A stretch of DNA of 64,000 nt from Olsenella uli DSM 7084 (GTDB lineage: Bacteria > Actinomycetota > Coriobacteriia > Coriobacteriales > Atopobiaceae). Made by a program: the position numbers and the translations under genes. The notes under the pieces are model-generated. The model ran no database searches and was not told the origin of the DNA. It worked only from the letters and a program-made list of their open reading frames with translations. Where the stretch lies: positions 1,225,186-1,289,185 of the forward strand of contig NC_014363.1 in assembly GCF_000143845.1 (NCBI RefSeq), written 5' to 3'. Every line of letters starts with the position of its first letter. The first letter of the stretch is position 1. Below are positions 43,888 through 52,229 of this stretch, in pieces.

Positions 43888-44697
43888 CTAGTAGGTATCC
43901 AGGATGTCGCCCAGCGGGTCCCCGGAGCCACCGGCGCCGTTGCCGTTCGAGGCAAGCTCCTTGAGGCCGAGGTAGATGAGGGCGAGGCACACGCCGATGA
44001 CGCCGAGCGCGATGAGCGTGAGGCTCTTGAGGGCAGCAAGCACGAAGCCCAGGGCGAAGAACGGCCAGACCTCCTTGGTCGCCATCATGTTGATGACCAT
44101 GGCGTAGCCGACTGCGGCGACCATGCCGCCGCCGACGGCCATGCCGCCGGAGAGCCAGGCTGGCATGGCGGAGAGGGCGGAGGTCACTGCCTCGGAGGGC
44201 ACGAAGCAGAGGGCCGCGGCCGGAATGGCGATGCGCAGGCCCTGCATGGCGATGGCGGCAACCTGCCAGCGCTCGATGCCGGCCATGTCGCCCCGCTCGG
44301 CGCAGGCGTCCATGGCATGCACGATGGCGGTGGCGATCGTGCGGCAGACCATGGTCAGGAAGAGGCCTGCCACGGACAGGGGGATGGCAAGCGCGATGGA
44401 GGTGCTGACGGCGGTCTGGGGATCGCCGCCACTGCCCAGCGCCAGGACCATCAGGATGGACGAGGCGACGGAGGCCAGGGCCGCGTCCGGCGCCACGGCG
44501 GCGCCGATGTTGGCCCAGCCGAGGGCGATCATCTGCAGGGAGCCACCCAGGAGGATGCCCTCCGCGGGATGTCCGGTAACGATACCGATAAGGGTGCATG
44601 CAACGAGGGGCTGGTGGAACTGCCACTCGTCGAGGATGCCCTCCATGCCCGCGAAGAACGCGACGATGATGATGAGCACGACAGAGATCGGTGACAT
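43888..44697 (-). CDS. manY: Mannose-family PTS component IIC
   Basis: Sugar-translocating membrane subunit. The 269-residue protein begins with hydrophobic segments (VVLIIIVAFFAGMEGILDEWQFHQPL) and has GHPAEGILLGGSLQMIALGWANIGAAVAPDAALAS, the family signature, plus about six further helices. Starts 26 bases after IIAB and precedes IID by 22 bases, so the three are one transcript. Confidence 0.94.
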   Translation of the reverse strand: MSPISVVLIIIVAFFAGMEGILDEWQFHQPLVACTLIGIVTGHPAEGILLGGSLQMIALGWANIGAAVAPDAALASVASSILMVLALGSGGDPQTAVSTSIALAIPLSVAGLFLTMVCRTIATAIVHAMDACAERGDMAGIERWQVAAIAMQGLRIAIPAAALCFVPSEAVTSALSAMPAWLSGGMAVGGGMVAAVGYAMVINMMATKEVWPFFALGFVLAALKSLTLIALGVIGVCLALIYLGLKELASNGNGAGGSGDPLGDILDTY

Positions 44698-44723
44698 TGT
44701 TCCCTCCTTTTCCTATCTCGGGG

Positions 44724-45719
44724 CTACTGAGCTGCGAGCTCTTCCTTAGCCTTCTTAATCAGTGAGTCGAAGTTTTCGGCCTTGTCGGCGGGGACCTTGC
44801 GGACGTCGAACGTCACGCCTTCTGCCTTGATCTTCTCGAGCGTGTCGACGTCGTCCTGGTCCATGGCGAGCGCCTGGGTGACGACGACCTTGCCGACCGA
44901 GTGCGCCATGGAGCCGAGGTTGAGCTCCTTCACGGGCACGCCGCCCTCGATGGCGCGCAGGGCGTCCTGCGGGGTCTCGAACAGGAGCATCGCCTTCGTG
45001 TCACCAAAGCGCACGTCATGTGCGACCTCGATGATCTTGGAGACGGGCACGACGTGCACCTTGACTCCTGGAGGGGCCGCCTGGACGATCATGGTCTTGC
45101 GCAGCTCGTCGCCGGCGACGCCGTCGGAGCAGACGATGATGCGGTCGGGTCCGGTCATCTTGGTCCAGGTCGTGGCGACCTGGCCGTGCAGGAGACGCGT
45201 GTCGACACGGGCGAGGACGACCTTGAGCTGGCCGTCGCCGAGGACGGTACCTTCGGGAATCGCTGCCGTGCGCGACGCGGGAACGGCGGGTGCGGGGGCC
45301 GCGGCCTCCGCAGGCTGGAGCGACTCGGGCTTGACCTTCACGCCATCCTTGGCCTCGGAGTAGATCTCCTGTGCCACGGCGGCCGCAGTGTCAGCGCCAA
45401 GGCGCGACCCATAGGCGGAGACAAGCATCGGCAGGCTCAGGCCGGTGACGGCGACCCAATCCTGCTTGCCCTCCTCCTCGAGGATGCGTGAAATCTGGTT
45501 GAACGGGGTGCCACCCCACAGGTCGACGAGGAACAGGACGTGTTCCTGGTCGTCGAAGGTGGCCACGGCATCGAGCAGCTTCTGGTGCATGTCGTCGGGA
45601 CCCATGTCGGGGGTGAGCACGACTGCCGCAACGTTCTCCTGCGGCCCGAAAATCATGCCGCCCGACTCCATGATGCCTTCGGCGAACTTGCCATGGCTTG
45701 CCAGGACGATACTGACCAT
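44724..45719 (-). CDS. manX: Mannose-family PTS component IIAB
   Basis: Cytoplasmic phosphocarrier relay. The 331-residue protein has an N-terminal IIA domain (phosphorylated His in VLASHGKFAEG, residue 9, and LVDLWGGTPFNQ), an Ala/Pro hinge near residues 135-150, and a C-terminal IIB domain (LARVDTRLLHGQVATTW with the phospho-His). Phosphate passes HPr to IIA to IIB to sugar. First gene of the operon, behind a promoter about 105 bases upstream. Confidence 0.95.
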   Translation of the reverse strand: MVSIVLASHGKFAEGIMESGGMIFGPQENVAAVVLTPDMGPDDMHQKLLDAVATFDDQEHVLFLVDLWGGTPFNQISRILEEEGKQDWVAVTGLSLPMLVSAYGSRLGADTAAAVAQEIYSEAKDGVKVKPESLQPAEAAAPAPAVPASRTAAIPEGTVLGDGQLKVVLARVDTRLLHGQVATTWTKMTGPDRIIVCSDGVAGDELRKTMIVQAAPPGVKVHVVPVSKIIEVAHDVRFGDTKAMLLFETPQDALRAIEGGVPVKELNLGSMAHSVGKVVVTQALAMDQDDVDTLEKIKAEGVTFDVRKVPADKAENFDSLIKKAKEELAAQ

Positions 45720-45775
45720 TCAACTTCCTCCTAACTCTCTCTCGCTAGCTCCTACAGGACCGGAGTGACCGAGCC

Positions 45776-45807
45776 GTCCTACACGTTTACTGCGCAGGTC
45801 CTACACG
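45776..45807 (-). repeat. Direct repeats in the PTS operon leader
   Basis: Two perfect GTCCTACACG copies (45776-45785 and 45798-45807) sit 22 bases apart in the untranslated leader of the PTS operon, and a degenerate CCTACAGG lies at 45751. Possible regulator or RNA-binding sites. Confidence 0.5.
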
Positions 45808-45826
45808 GACGCTCCACAACTCCATA

Positions 45827-45856
45827 AGTATAGGCGTCTTACGAAGCTTTAATCAA
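45827..45856 (-). promoter_or_regulatory. Promoter of the mannose PTS operon
   Basis: On the minus strand, -35 TTGATT (complement of 45851-45856) and -10 TATACT (complement of 45827-45832) are 18 bases apart, giving a leader of about 100 bases to the IIAB gene. Confidence 0.65.
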
Positions 45857-45917
45857 GAGTCGCGTTGGATGTGTCCCCACGGGACGGGCCTTCTTCGTGG
45901 TCCCCCCAACACGACAG

Positions 45918-45945
45918 AACCCGGAATGAAAGTTCATTCCGGGTT
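45918..45945. terminator. Hairpin between the adhesin and PTS operon
   Basis: AACCCGGAATGA pairs perfectly over 12 bases with TCATTCCGGGTT, loop AAGT. It lies about 70 bases past the adhesin stop on the minus strand. There is no strong T-run on either side, so termination is inferred from the stem. Confidence 0.55.
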
Positions 45946-46015
45946 CAAAGTCAGGGGCTCGGCTTACCTGCGACCATCGCGCGAGCGCACGACCGATCCT
46001 TTAAGACCGTTCCCG

Positions 46016-49000
46016 CTAGTCGCGCATGCGCTTCGCATATGCCCAGGCAAGGCCGATGAGCGACACGCCCGCAAGCGCCAGGATGCCGGGAAGCTCCGGT
46101 CCCTCGCCGGTCGCAGGCAGCACTCTCCCCTGATGCCTTGGGGAGCGAGGCTTGGAGTCCGGGGAGGGAGGCACGGGCGAAGGATCCGCCTTGGGCGTGT
46201 GGGCGTTGGTGATGACGAAATTGCCCGAAGCCTGCTCTTTGACCGAAGAGGTATAGCCGTCGGGCACCGAGGCCTCTTCCACCGTGTAGGAGACCTTGTG
46301 CCCTCCCTGGTACTCGGCAAGCCCCGTCCAGGTCGACGTCCAACCGTTGGCGGAGGAGAGCTCGACCGCGCCTCCCTGCGCCACGCCGTCGGCATAGAGC
46401 TGCGCCATGACGCTTGCCGGACGGATTCCGTCCTTGTCATTGCCGTCGTTCCAGGTCTTGGAGACGGTGACATCGACCGTGCCCGGTACATGCGTGTTGG
46501 TGATATCGAAGCCGGCGACGGTGGTCGTATATCCCTCAACCGCATCTTCGGTGACCGTGTAGTCAATGGCCTGACCGGCCTTGTTCTTGGTCATGCCGGT
46601 GAAGCTGTAGGCCCATCCGTCGGCTTCCGTCACCTGCTTCTCGGCGACCTTCTGCCCGTCGGCGAGAAGGTTCACGGTGATGCTTTGCGGACGCATGCCG
46701 TCCTGATTGCCGGCGTCGTCCCACGTCTTGGTACCTGAGATGTCCGTTGTCTCGGGAACATGCGTGTTGGTGATGGTGAAGCCGTTCGTGGCATCCCCTG
46801 CGGTGACCGAGGTGTATCCGGTAGGAACATCCGTTTCCTCTACCGTATAGGCGATGTCCGCACCCGCCTCTTTTTCGTTGAGATTCGTCCAGGTATGAGT
46901 CCAGCCGCTCGCCGCGTCCACGGCAACCGGCGCTCCCAGGGCAACCCCGTTGGCATAGAGCTGCAGCTGGACGGATGTCGGGCGGATTCCGTCGGCATCC
47001 GTACCGTCGTCCCATGCCTTGGTAGCGGTGACCGAGGTCTTACCTGGCGTGTGAGAGTTGGTGATGTCGTAGCCGTTGATCACGGTCGCATAGTCGGCAA
47101 CGGCGTTTTCCGTGATTTGATAGCTGAACTCGTGTCCGTCCACCGAATCGTACTGAGCGAGACCCGAGAAGCTATAGGCCCACGTACCCGAAGCATCGGG
47201 CGTGACCGTCTTGGAATCGATCGGCGTGCCGTCCCGGAGCAAGTTGACGGTAATGGAGGCAGGGCGCGCGCCGTCGCGGTCGTTGTCGTCGTCCCAGGTC
47301 TTCACGCCTGAGACATCCACCTTGGCCTTCTGGTTGTACATGGTGATGACTTGCCCGGAACCCTGGCTCGTCACCGTGACCGCCTCGGAGTTTGCCGAGG
47401 TCGTATGATCGGCATCGTTGGGATGCGCCTCGTCGACGGTCACGTCGGGATATCCGTTGGCGTGCGAGACCTCCACGAAGCGGTACATCATGCCGCCGGT
47501 GAGGCCTTTGACCTGGATGGCACCATTATTGGCATCGGGCGTGAGAGTGCCGTCAGGGTTGAGGGAGCCCACGTCGAGCATGGAAGCATCCACTGCGACA
47601 TCCGTCCAGCTCGTTCCGCCATCATCCGAGGACTGGAGTTTGAAGGAGAAACCGGTGGAGAGAGCCGCACCGCTTTCCTTGTCGGTCTTGAGCATCTTGA
47701 CAGTCAGAGGATCTGCCGGCGCATCGATGGCGGCGCTCGAAGGAGTCAAGGTAGCCGTACCGGTTGCCGTACTCGAACCCTGATCGCTTGTCATTTCAAC
47801 GGTGCCCGTCTTATCGGTCGGCGTGTTTACAACCGGATGGACGACCCGAACACGTACGGAAATATTTTGCAGAGCCTTCCCCGCATATATTTGATTGATC
47901 TTTCCTATTGTTGCAGAAGAAACGTTTCCGAAGATGTCTGGATAGTTATTCTTGAGAAGGTTTCCCATGCCTCCTGCATCTGCAACGCCGGCGAGGTCAT
48001 CGTATTTAGGTCCGGCAGGATCGTTCATGTCCCACCACTTCAGCATGAAGGTATAGCTGCCGTCGTGGTTGTCATACATGCAGTACTGACCATTCTGCAA
48101 AGCAGCTTTGACATCGCTCTTGCTTTTTGTCCCCTGGTCAACCTTGGTGAGGAAGGTATTCTCTGGAAGGTACTGCCCATACCAACCGGATAATACTTCT
48201 CCTTGGTCGTTGATTCCTGAAAATTCAGACCAACTCCTGGCTAGTTCCGGCTCGGCTGCACAATCGGCAAAGGTGCTCTCTACATAGACCCCGGTAAGCG
48301 AATTAGGACTATAGGCTCCATTGTGCTCTAGCATATAGGGCATACGGAAATGATATCCGTCTATAGCACGCGCATCATTGAACACCTTTATGTCCCAATC
48401 CATGCTTTGATTGGTGGTCAGATCGGATCTAATGGAAAGTGCGGTATTTGTCGCTCCGACGGCTTTGGCAATAACGTAGTATTTCTCATGGGCGGCATAG
48501 AGAGTGTCTTTACCAAGTACTCCCTGAGAAAGAGCACGCTCGCCCAGTGTCATCGTATGCCCTAGCTCATCTCGATAATGTGTTATTCCGCCAGTTTGAA
48601 GGGTTATCTCGAATTTTTTAATACTGTGGTTTTTGAGGTAGTCCCCGCTGAACTTGAGCACGAATTTACCGTCGGTGTACTCAAAAGTACCCAACTGATT
48701 ATTGTCACCATCAAGCAAGGGACGGGGAGCGAAATTCAGGCCTCGTCCAACCGATGCTGGAATCGTCAACGTATCCCCATCCTGGATGGCGTCGCTGCCG
48801 TCATAAGCAACTTTCGCTTCGAGCTTGAGCGACGAGACCTTCTGGCCCTCGCAAATCGCATTGCTGAACGCGGCCGGATCCGTCTTGGGCGAAGCTTCCG
48901 AGCTCAGCGAGTACTCGATCTCCGCATCGCCGTGCGTGGTGTCGATGATCTTGAAGGACTGGATGGTCACGTCATCCAGGCTGAGCTCTTGGGCAAGGGC

Positions 49001-49111
49001 GCTTCGCGTGTCCAGCCCCACCAAGAGGGCCAGGGTGGCCAGCAGCGTCACCGCCAGCATGGCCACCCTGGCCCTTCTTATCCTTCCGACCACTGTCGAT
49101 ACCGATTCCAT
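46016..49111 (-). CDS. LPXTG-anchored CnaB-repeat surface adhesin
   Basis: A 1031-residue cell-surface protein. A signal peptide ends near residue 40 (LVGLDTRSALAQ). Residues 41-460 form an N-terminal domain I do not recognise precisely, probably a ligand-binding or isopeptide adhesin domain. A SpaA-like prealbumin domain follows at about 464-594 (KMLKTDKESGAALSTGFSFKLQ). Four CnaB domains (about 595-970) each show the Lys in KxWxD (GVKTWDDD, TKAWDDG, TKTWDDAG, SKTWNDG), a Glu strand (QITENAV, VEETDV, VTEDAV, VEEASV) and a terminal ITN Asn, the set for self-formed isopeptide bonds. A Pro/Ser-rich stretch leads to LPATG, a hydrophobic helix and KRMRD, a sortase signal. ATG 49111 follows AAGGGG. 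Part of the N-terminal coding region is more AT-rich than its neighbours. Confidence 0.92.
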   Translation of the reverse strand: MESVSTVVGRIRRARVAMLAVTLLATLALLVGLDTRSALAQELSLDDVTIQSFKIIDTTHGDAEIEYSLSSEASPKTDPAAFSNAICEGQKVSSLKLEAKVAYDGSDAIQDGDTLTIPASVGRGLNFAPRPLLDGDNNQLGTFEYTDGKFVLKFSGDYLKNHSIKKFEITLQTGGITHYRDELGHTMTLGERALSQGVLGKDTLYAAHEKYYVIAKAVGATNTALSIRSDLTTNQSMDWDIKVFNDARAIDGYHFRMPYMLEHNGAYSPNSLTGVYVESTFADCAAEPELARSWSEFSGINDQGEVLSGWYGQYLPENTFLTKVDQGTKSKSDVKAALQNGQYCMYDNHDGSYTFMLKWWDMNDPAGPKYDDLAGVADAGGMGNLLKNNYPDIFGNVSSATIGKINQIYAGKALQNISVRVRVVHPVVNTPTDKTGTVEMTSDQGSSTATGTATLTPSSAAIDAPADPLTVKMLKTDKESGAALSTGFSFKLQSSDDGGTSWTDVAVDASMLDVGSLNPDGTLTPDANNGAIQVKGLTGGMMYRFVEVSHANGYPDVTVDEAHPNDADHTTSANSEAVTVTSQGSGQVITMYNQKAKVDVSGVKTWDDDNDRDGARPASITVNLLRDGTPIDSKTVTPDASGTWAYSFSGLAQYDSVDGHEFSYQITENAVADYATVINGYDITNSHTPGKTSVTATKAWDDGTDADGIRPTSVQLQLYANGVALGAPVAVDAASGWTHTWTNLNEKEAGADIAYTVEETDVPTGYTSVTAGDATNGFTITNTHVPETTDISGTKTWDDAGNQDGMRPQSITVNLLADGQKVAEKQVTEADGWAYSFTGMTKNKAGQAIDYTVTEDAVEGYTTTVAGFDITNTHVPGTVDVTVSKTWNDGNDKDGIRPASVMAQLYADGVAQGGAVELSSANGWTSTWTGLAEYQGGHKVSYTVEEASVPDGYTSSVKEQASGNFVITNAHTPKADPSPVPPSPDSKPRSPRHQGRVLPATGEGPELPGILALAGVSLIGLAWAYAKRMRD

Positions 49112-49142
49112 AGGCAGCCCCTTTTGTAGAGTTGTTACGTCA

Positions 49143-49177
49143 TGTATAGCGATACCACAGAAGGGGGGGGGGGACAA
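49143..49177 (-). promoter_or_regulatory. Adhesin 5' region with an 11-base G tract
   Basis: Eleven G (49163-49173; C on the coding strand) lie between a -35-like TTGTCC (complement of 49172-49177) and possible -10 boxes TATCGC (17-base spacing) or TATACA (23-base spacing). Slippage would change promoter spacing. The promoter assignment is tentative; the tract is plain. Confidence 0.55.
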
Positions 49178-49336
49178 GGGTCTTTTCAGGAAACGCCAGC
49201 AGACGGTTGGATCGAGGCGTAGCGGGATGACCGGCGACCTCGTCCTCATGTCGCGCATAACGTTCGCGAACCCACCCGAACGTGCCACGGGCGACCTTCG
49301 ACAAAGCGGACGCTGATGAGCAGCGTTTTCTACATA

Positions 49337-50461
49337 TCAGCAGCCGACGACGCGCAGCTCGTGGGACGCATGGGTGAAGGGTCGGTAGCCCTCCTCGCTC
49401 ACCAGCCCGCAGTCCTCCAGGCGGATGCCGAACTTTCCCGGCAGGTAGATGCCTGGCTCGATGGTGACGACCGACCCTGCGGGAATCTCCTTGTCGTACA
49501 GGCGCCCGAAGCCCGGGAGCTCGTGGATCTCCAGCCCGACGCCGTGGCCCAGCCCGTGCTTGAAGTAGTCGCCATAGCCGGCGTCCGAGATGACGTCGAC
49601 GGCGATCTGATGGATGTCCCGGCCGATGCAGCCGGCTTTGGCAGCTGCGGCGCAGGCCTCGTGGGCCTTGCGGACCACCTCGTAGACATGGCGCTGCTCC
49701 TGCGAGGGCTCGCCCACGCACACGGTGCGGGTCATGTCGGAGTGGTAGTCGCGATAGCCGGCCCCGTAGTCCATCACGATGAGGTCGCCCCTCTGGACGA
49801 CGGTCTCTCCCGGCTGCGCGTGGGGGTTGGCGCCATTGGCACCCGTCGCGATGATGGAGGGGAACGACAGGGCGTCGGCACCGTTGGCGAACATGTAGCT
49901 CTCGAGCTCCAGGCGGATCTGCTGCTCGGTCAGTCCTGGACGGATGTAGCCGCAGATGTGCTCGAAGGCGGCGTCGGTGATGCCCTGCGCATGACGCATG
50001 AGCTCGATCTCCTCGGAATCCTTCACGATGCGCAGGGTGGCCACGTCGCCATGCAGGCGTGGCATCAGGCACGCAACGGAGGCGCTGGAGCAGGCCGCGT
50101 TGAAGGCATCGAAGAAGGCCAGGTCACAACTGTCCTCCACCGCAACCACCCGAGAGCGTGTCTCCACGACGCGCTCGGCCGCCCAGTCGGCGGGATCGAT
50201 GACGTCCATGTCGATCTGCCAGCAGGTGTCCTCGCCCAGGCGGTCCTGGAAGGTGCCGAAGTAGCGCGAGTCGGTGTGCAGCCAGAGCCTGTCCCCCGTG
50301 ACGAAGGCCGTGTGGGCGACCTCGTCGTCGAAGGTGCGTTCGGCGCCGGTGAGCCAGCGAAGGTCGGCGTTGTTGCGCAGGACGGCGGCATCATAGCCCC
50401 TCTCGGCCATGAGGCTCCTCAGCCTCTCGACGCGCCGTGCGCAGGCATCTGCCTCTGCCAT
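49337..50461 (-). CDS. pepP: Xaa-Pro dipeptidase/aminopeptidase (M24)
   Basis: Cleaves peptides ending or starting with X-Pro. The 374-residue protein has an N-terminal creatinase-like domain and a C-terminal pita-bread metallopeptidase domain. The five metal ligands are in VMDYGAGY (Asp), HSDMTRTV (Asp), LGHGVGLEIHE (His), TIEPGIYL (Glu) and RLEDCGLV (Glu). A pepP/pepQ gene next to efp is a common arrangement, but here the accessory block separates them. Starts 31 bases after the aroB homologue. Confidence 0.94.
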   Translation of the reverse strand: MAEADACARRVERLRSLMAERGYDAAVLRNNADLRWLTGAERTFDDEVAHTAFVTGDRLWLHTDSRYFGTFQDRLGEDTCWQIDMDVIDPADWAAERVVETRSRVVAVEDSCDLAFFDAFNAACSSASVACLMPRLHGDVATLRIVKDSEEIELMRHAQGITDAAFEHICGYIRPGLTEQQIRLELESYMFANGADALSFPSIIATGANGANPHAQPGETVVQRGDLIVMDYGAGYRDYHSDMTRTVCVGEPSQEQRHVYEVVRKAHEACAAAAKAGCIGRDIHQIAVDVISDAGYGDYFKHGLGHGVGLEIHELPGFGRLYDKEIPAGSVVTIEPGIYLPGKFGIRLEDCGLVSEEGYRPFTHASHELRVVGC

Positions 50462-50492
50462 GTGAACTCCTTTCGTCGTATGGGTTGCGCCA

Positions 50493-51632
50493 TCAGGCGC
50501 CGGTTGCGTGGGCCTGGCACCAGGCCCCGGCGTGCTCCGCCAGAAGCCCGTCGTCCACGGTCGTCATGCGCACGCGCCCAAGTGCGTTGGGGACCGCCAG
50601 CAGGAAGCGGTTGGTGCGCAGGAAGCGCTCCTCCTTGAGCGCGGCCACCAGCCGATCGGGTTCGACGTCACAGCGGGCGTAGCCCAAGCCCAGCATGTCC
50701 AGGAGTTCGTCCTGGGCGAGGACGTCGTCGACGGGCAGCCTGCCCAGCCCTGCCGATATGCGCGCGGCGAAGCGCAGCGCCTCTGCCATCAGGATCGACT
50801 CCCTGACGGAGCCCTGCGTGAGGCGGTCGAGGGCCCGCGTGAAGGTCTGCCCGTACTCCAGGGACTGACGGATGGCCAGGGCCGTGGAGGTGGCCAGGTG
50901 GCCGCGGGACTTGAGCGCCGAGACGGCAGCCTCCCCCACGAGGTCCACGTCGCCGCCCATGACGTCGGATGCCTTGTCCCAGAGCGTCGAGAAGGACTTC
51001 TCCGACTCTGCGACGGCCGTCGCGACCATCAGGGCACGGGCGCAGGCCGCATGCTCGCCGTCGGTCGAGAGGTCCATGACCTCGGGGTCGCAGATGAGGT
51101 AGCGAGTCGCGGCGCGCAGGCCCGCCATCTGGCTTCTGCCCGCGACGTCGAGGGCACGGGGGGTGCAGGGGACCTCGACCATGGCGCGCAGGTCCAGGGG
51201 CACCGAGACGAGCGGTACTCCCCCGCACCAGGCCGCGGCCGCATGCGCGCAGAGCGAGAGCGCGTCGACGTCACCGATGGCGCAGACGAGGTCATCGGAG
51301 GTGATGTGGGCGCCCGCGAGGCCATGGAGCAGGTCCGAGAGCGCGGGGAGCGTGCGGGCGGGCGCCTGGGAGGGACAGGCGAGGGGATGCACGAGGAAGC
51401 CGGCGTCCGTCAGCTGGCGGCGGACGCGCTCGGCAAGGCCCTCCCCCACCCCTGCGGCCACGACGAGGGCGGCGTCCTGGGGGCGCCCGACGGCGGACTT
51501 CAGGATGGGCCCCATCTGCTCGACCGCGCCGGGGCCGAAGCGCGCGTCACAGGAGCCCCCGGGGACGGCGACCCACTGCCTCACCAGGGGCTGCGGCCCC
51601 GTCTCGGCGCCGTTTCCCAGCTCTTCGCTCAT
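50493..51632 (-). CDS. AroB-like protein, divergent, probably catalytically impaired
   Basis: A 379-residue protein in the AroB position, with the 3-dehydroquinate-synthase-like layout: AIGDVDALSLCAHAAAAWCGG aligns with GGGVIGDLxGFxAxxYxRG, and PLDLRAMVEV aligns with PTTLLAxVDS. The expected GGKTxxN segment is replaced by TPRALDV, and the metal-ligand motif GHTFGHA is replaced by GQTFTRA. The LHGEAV motif has become TQGSVRES. The Glu-Lys region (AESEKSF) is kept. So two of the three metal-ligand His are gone by this alignment, which I made by eye. It overlaps the aroK stop by four bases. Function unknown; it may be a pseudoenzyme or a changed activity. Confidence 0.75.
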   Translation of the reverse strand: MSEELGNGAETGPQPLVRQWVAVPGGSCDARFGPGAVEQMGPILKSAVGRPQDAALVVAAGVGEGLAERVRRQLTDAGFLVHPLACPSQAPARTLPALSDLLHGLAGAHITSDDLVCAIGDVDALSLCAHAAAAWCGGVPLVSVPLDLRAMVEVPCTPRALDVAGRSQMAGLRAATRYLICDPEVMDLSTDGEHAACARALMVATAVAESEKSFSTLWDKASDVMGGDVDLVGEAAVSALKSRGHLATSTALAIRQSLEYGQTFTRALDRLTQGSVRESILMAEALRFAARISAGLGRLPVDDVLAQDELLDMLGLGYARCDVEPDRLVAALKEERFLRTNRFLLAVPNALGRVRMTTVDDGLLAEHAGAWCQAHATGA

Positions 51633-52177
51633 AGCAGGCCCTTCTCCCACAGCAGCTGGCCCGCCTCGGCGGCCACCTGCTCGAACGTCTTGTCCCTGAT
51701 GTCGATCCGCAGGTCGCACTCGCGCTCGTAGAGCGGGCGGCGCAGGCGGTAGAGCCTGCTGGCACAGGCCTCGTCCACGAAGTCCGGACGCAGCTCGGGG
51801 TGCTGGATCTGCCTGAGCGAGTCCGAGAGCGCCCCGTCGAGGAAGACAATGGATCCCATCCGGTGCATGAGGGCGCAGCTCTCCTCGCCCTCGACGATGC
51901 CACCGCCACAGCTTACGAGCAGGGACTTGCGCTGCGCGAGCTTGCGCAGTTCCCTGGCCTCGTAGCGACGAAAGGACGCCTCCCCCTCCTCGGAGAAGAT
52001 CTCGCACACGGTCTTCCCGACGGAACGCTCGACCATGCGGTCCACGTCCACGTAGCCGCGATGGAACAGGCGGCCGAGGTTGCGCGCGAGGGTCGACTTC
52101 CCCGCGCCGAGGAAGCCAACGAAGAAGATATGGTCGCATCCCTCGTGGATGACGTATCCGCCGCTTTTCTCAACCAT
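51629..52177 (-). CDS. aroK: Shikimate kinase-like protein
   Basis: A 182-residue P-loop kinase. The P-loop FLGAGKSTLARNLG sits near residue 22. The shikimate-binding elements are DVDRMVE (Asp), GEASFRRYEARELRKL (Arg), SCGGGIV and, near the end, LRRPLYERECDL (Arg). The family call is fair, and catalytic residues look more intact than in the adjacent AroB-like protein. ATG 52177 has only a weak ribosome site, and the upstream frame is longer. Other shikimate-pathway genes are not in the window. Operon with the AroB-like gene (ATGA overlap). Confidence 0.82.
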   Translation of the reverse strand: MVEKSGGYVIHEGCDHIFFVGFLGAGKSTLARNLGRLFHRGYVDVDRMVERSVGKTVCEIFSEEGEASFRRYEARELRKLAQRKSLLVSCGGGIVEGEESCALMHRMGSIVFLDGALSDSLRQIQHPELRPDFVDEACASRLYRLRRPLYERECDLRIDIRDKTFEQVAAEAGQLLWEKGLL

Positions 52178-52229
52178 CGACAACCCAAGAGCCAGACCTA
52201 GTGGACCGACCCATAGTAGCGCATGTGCG

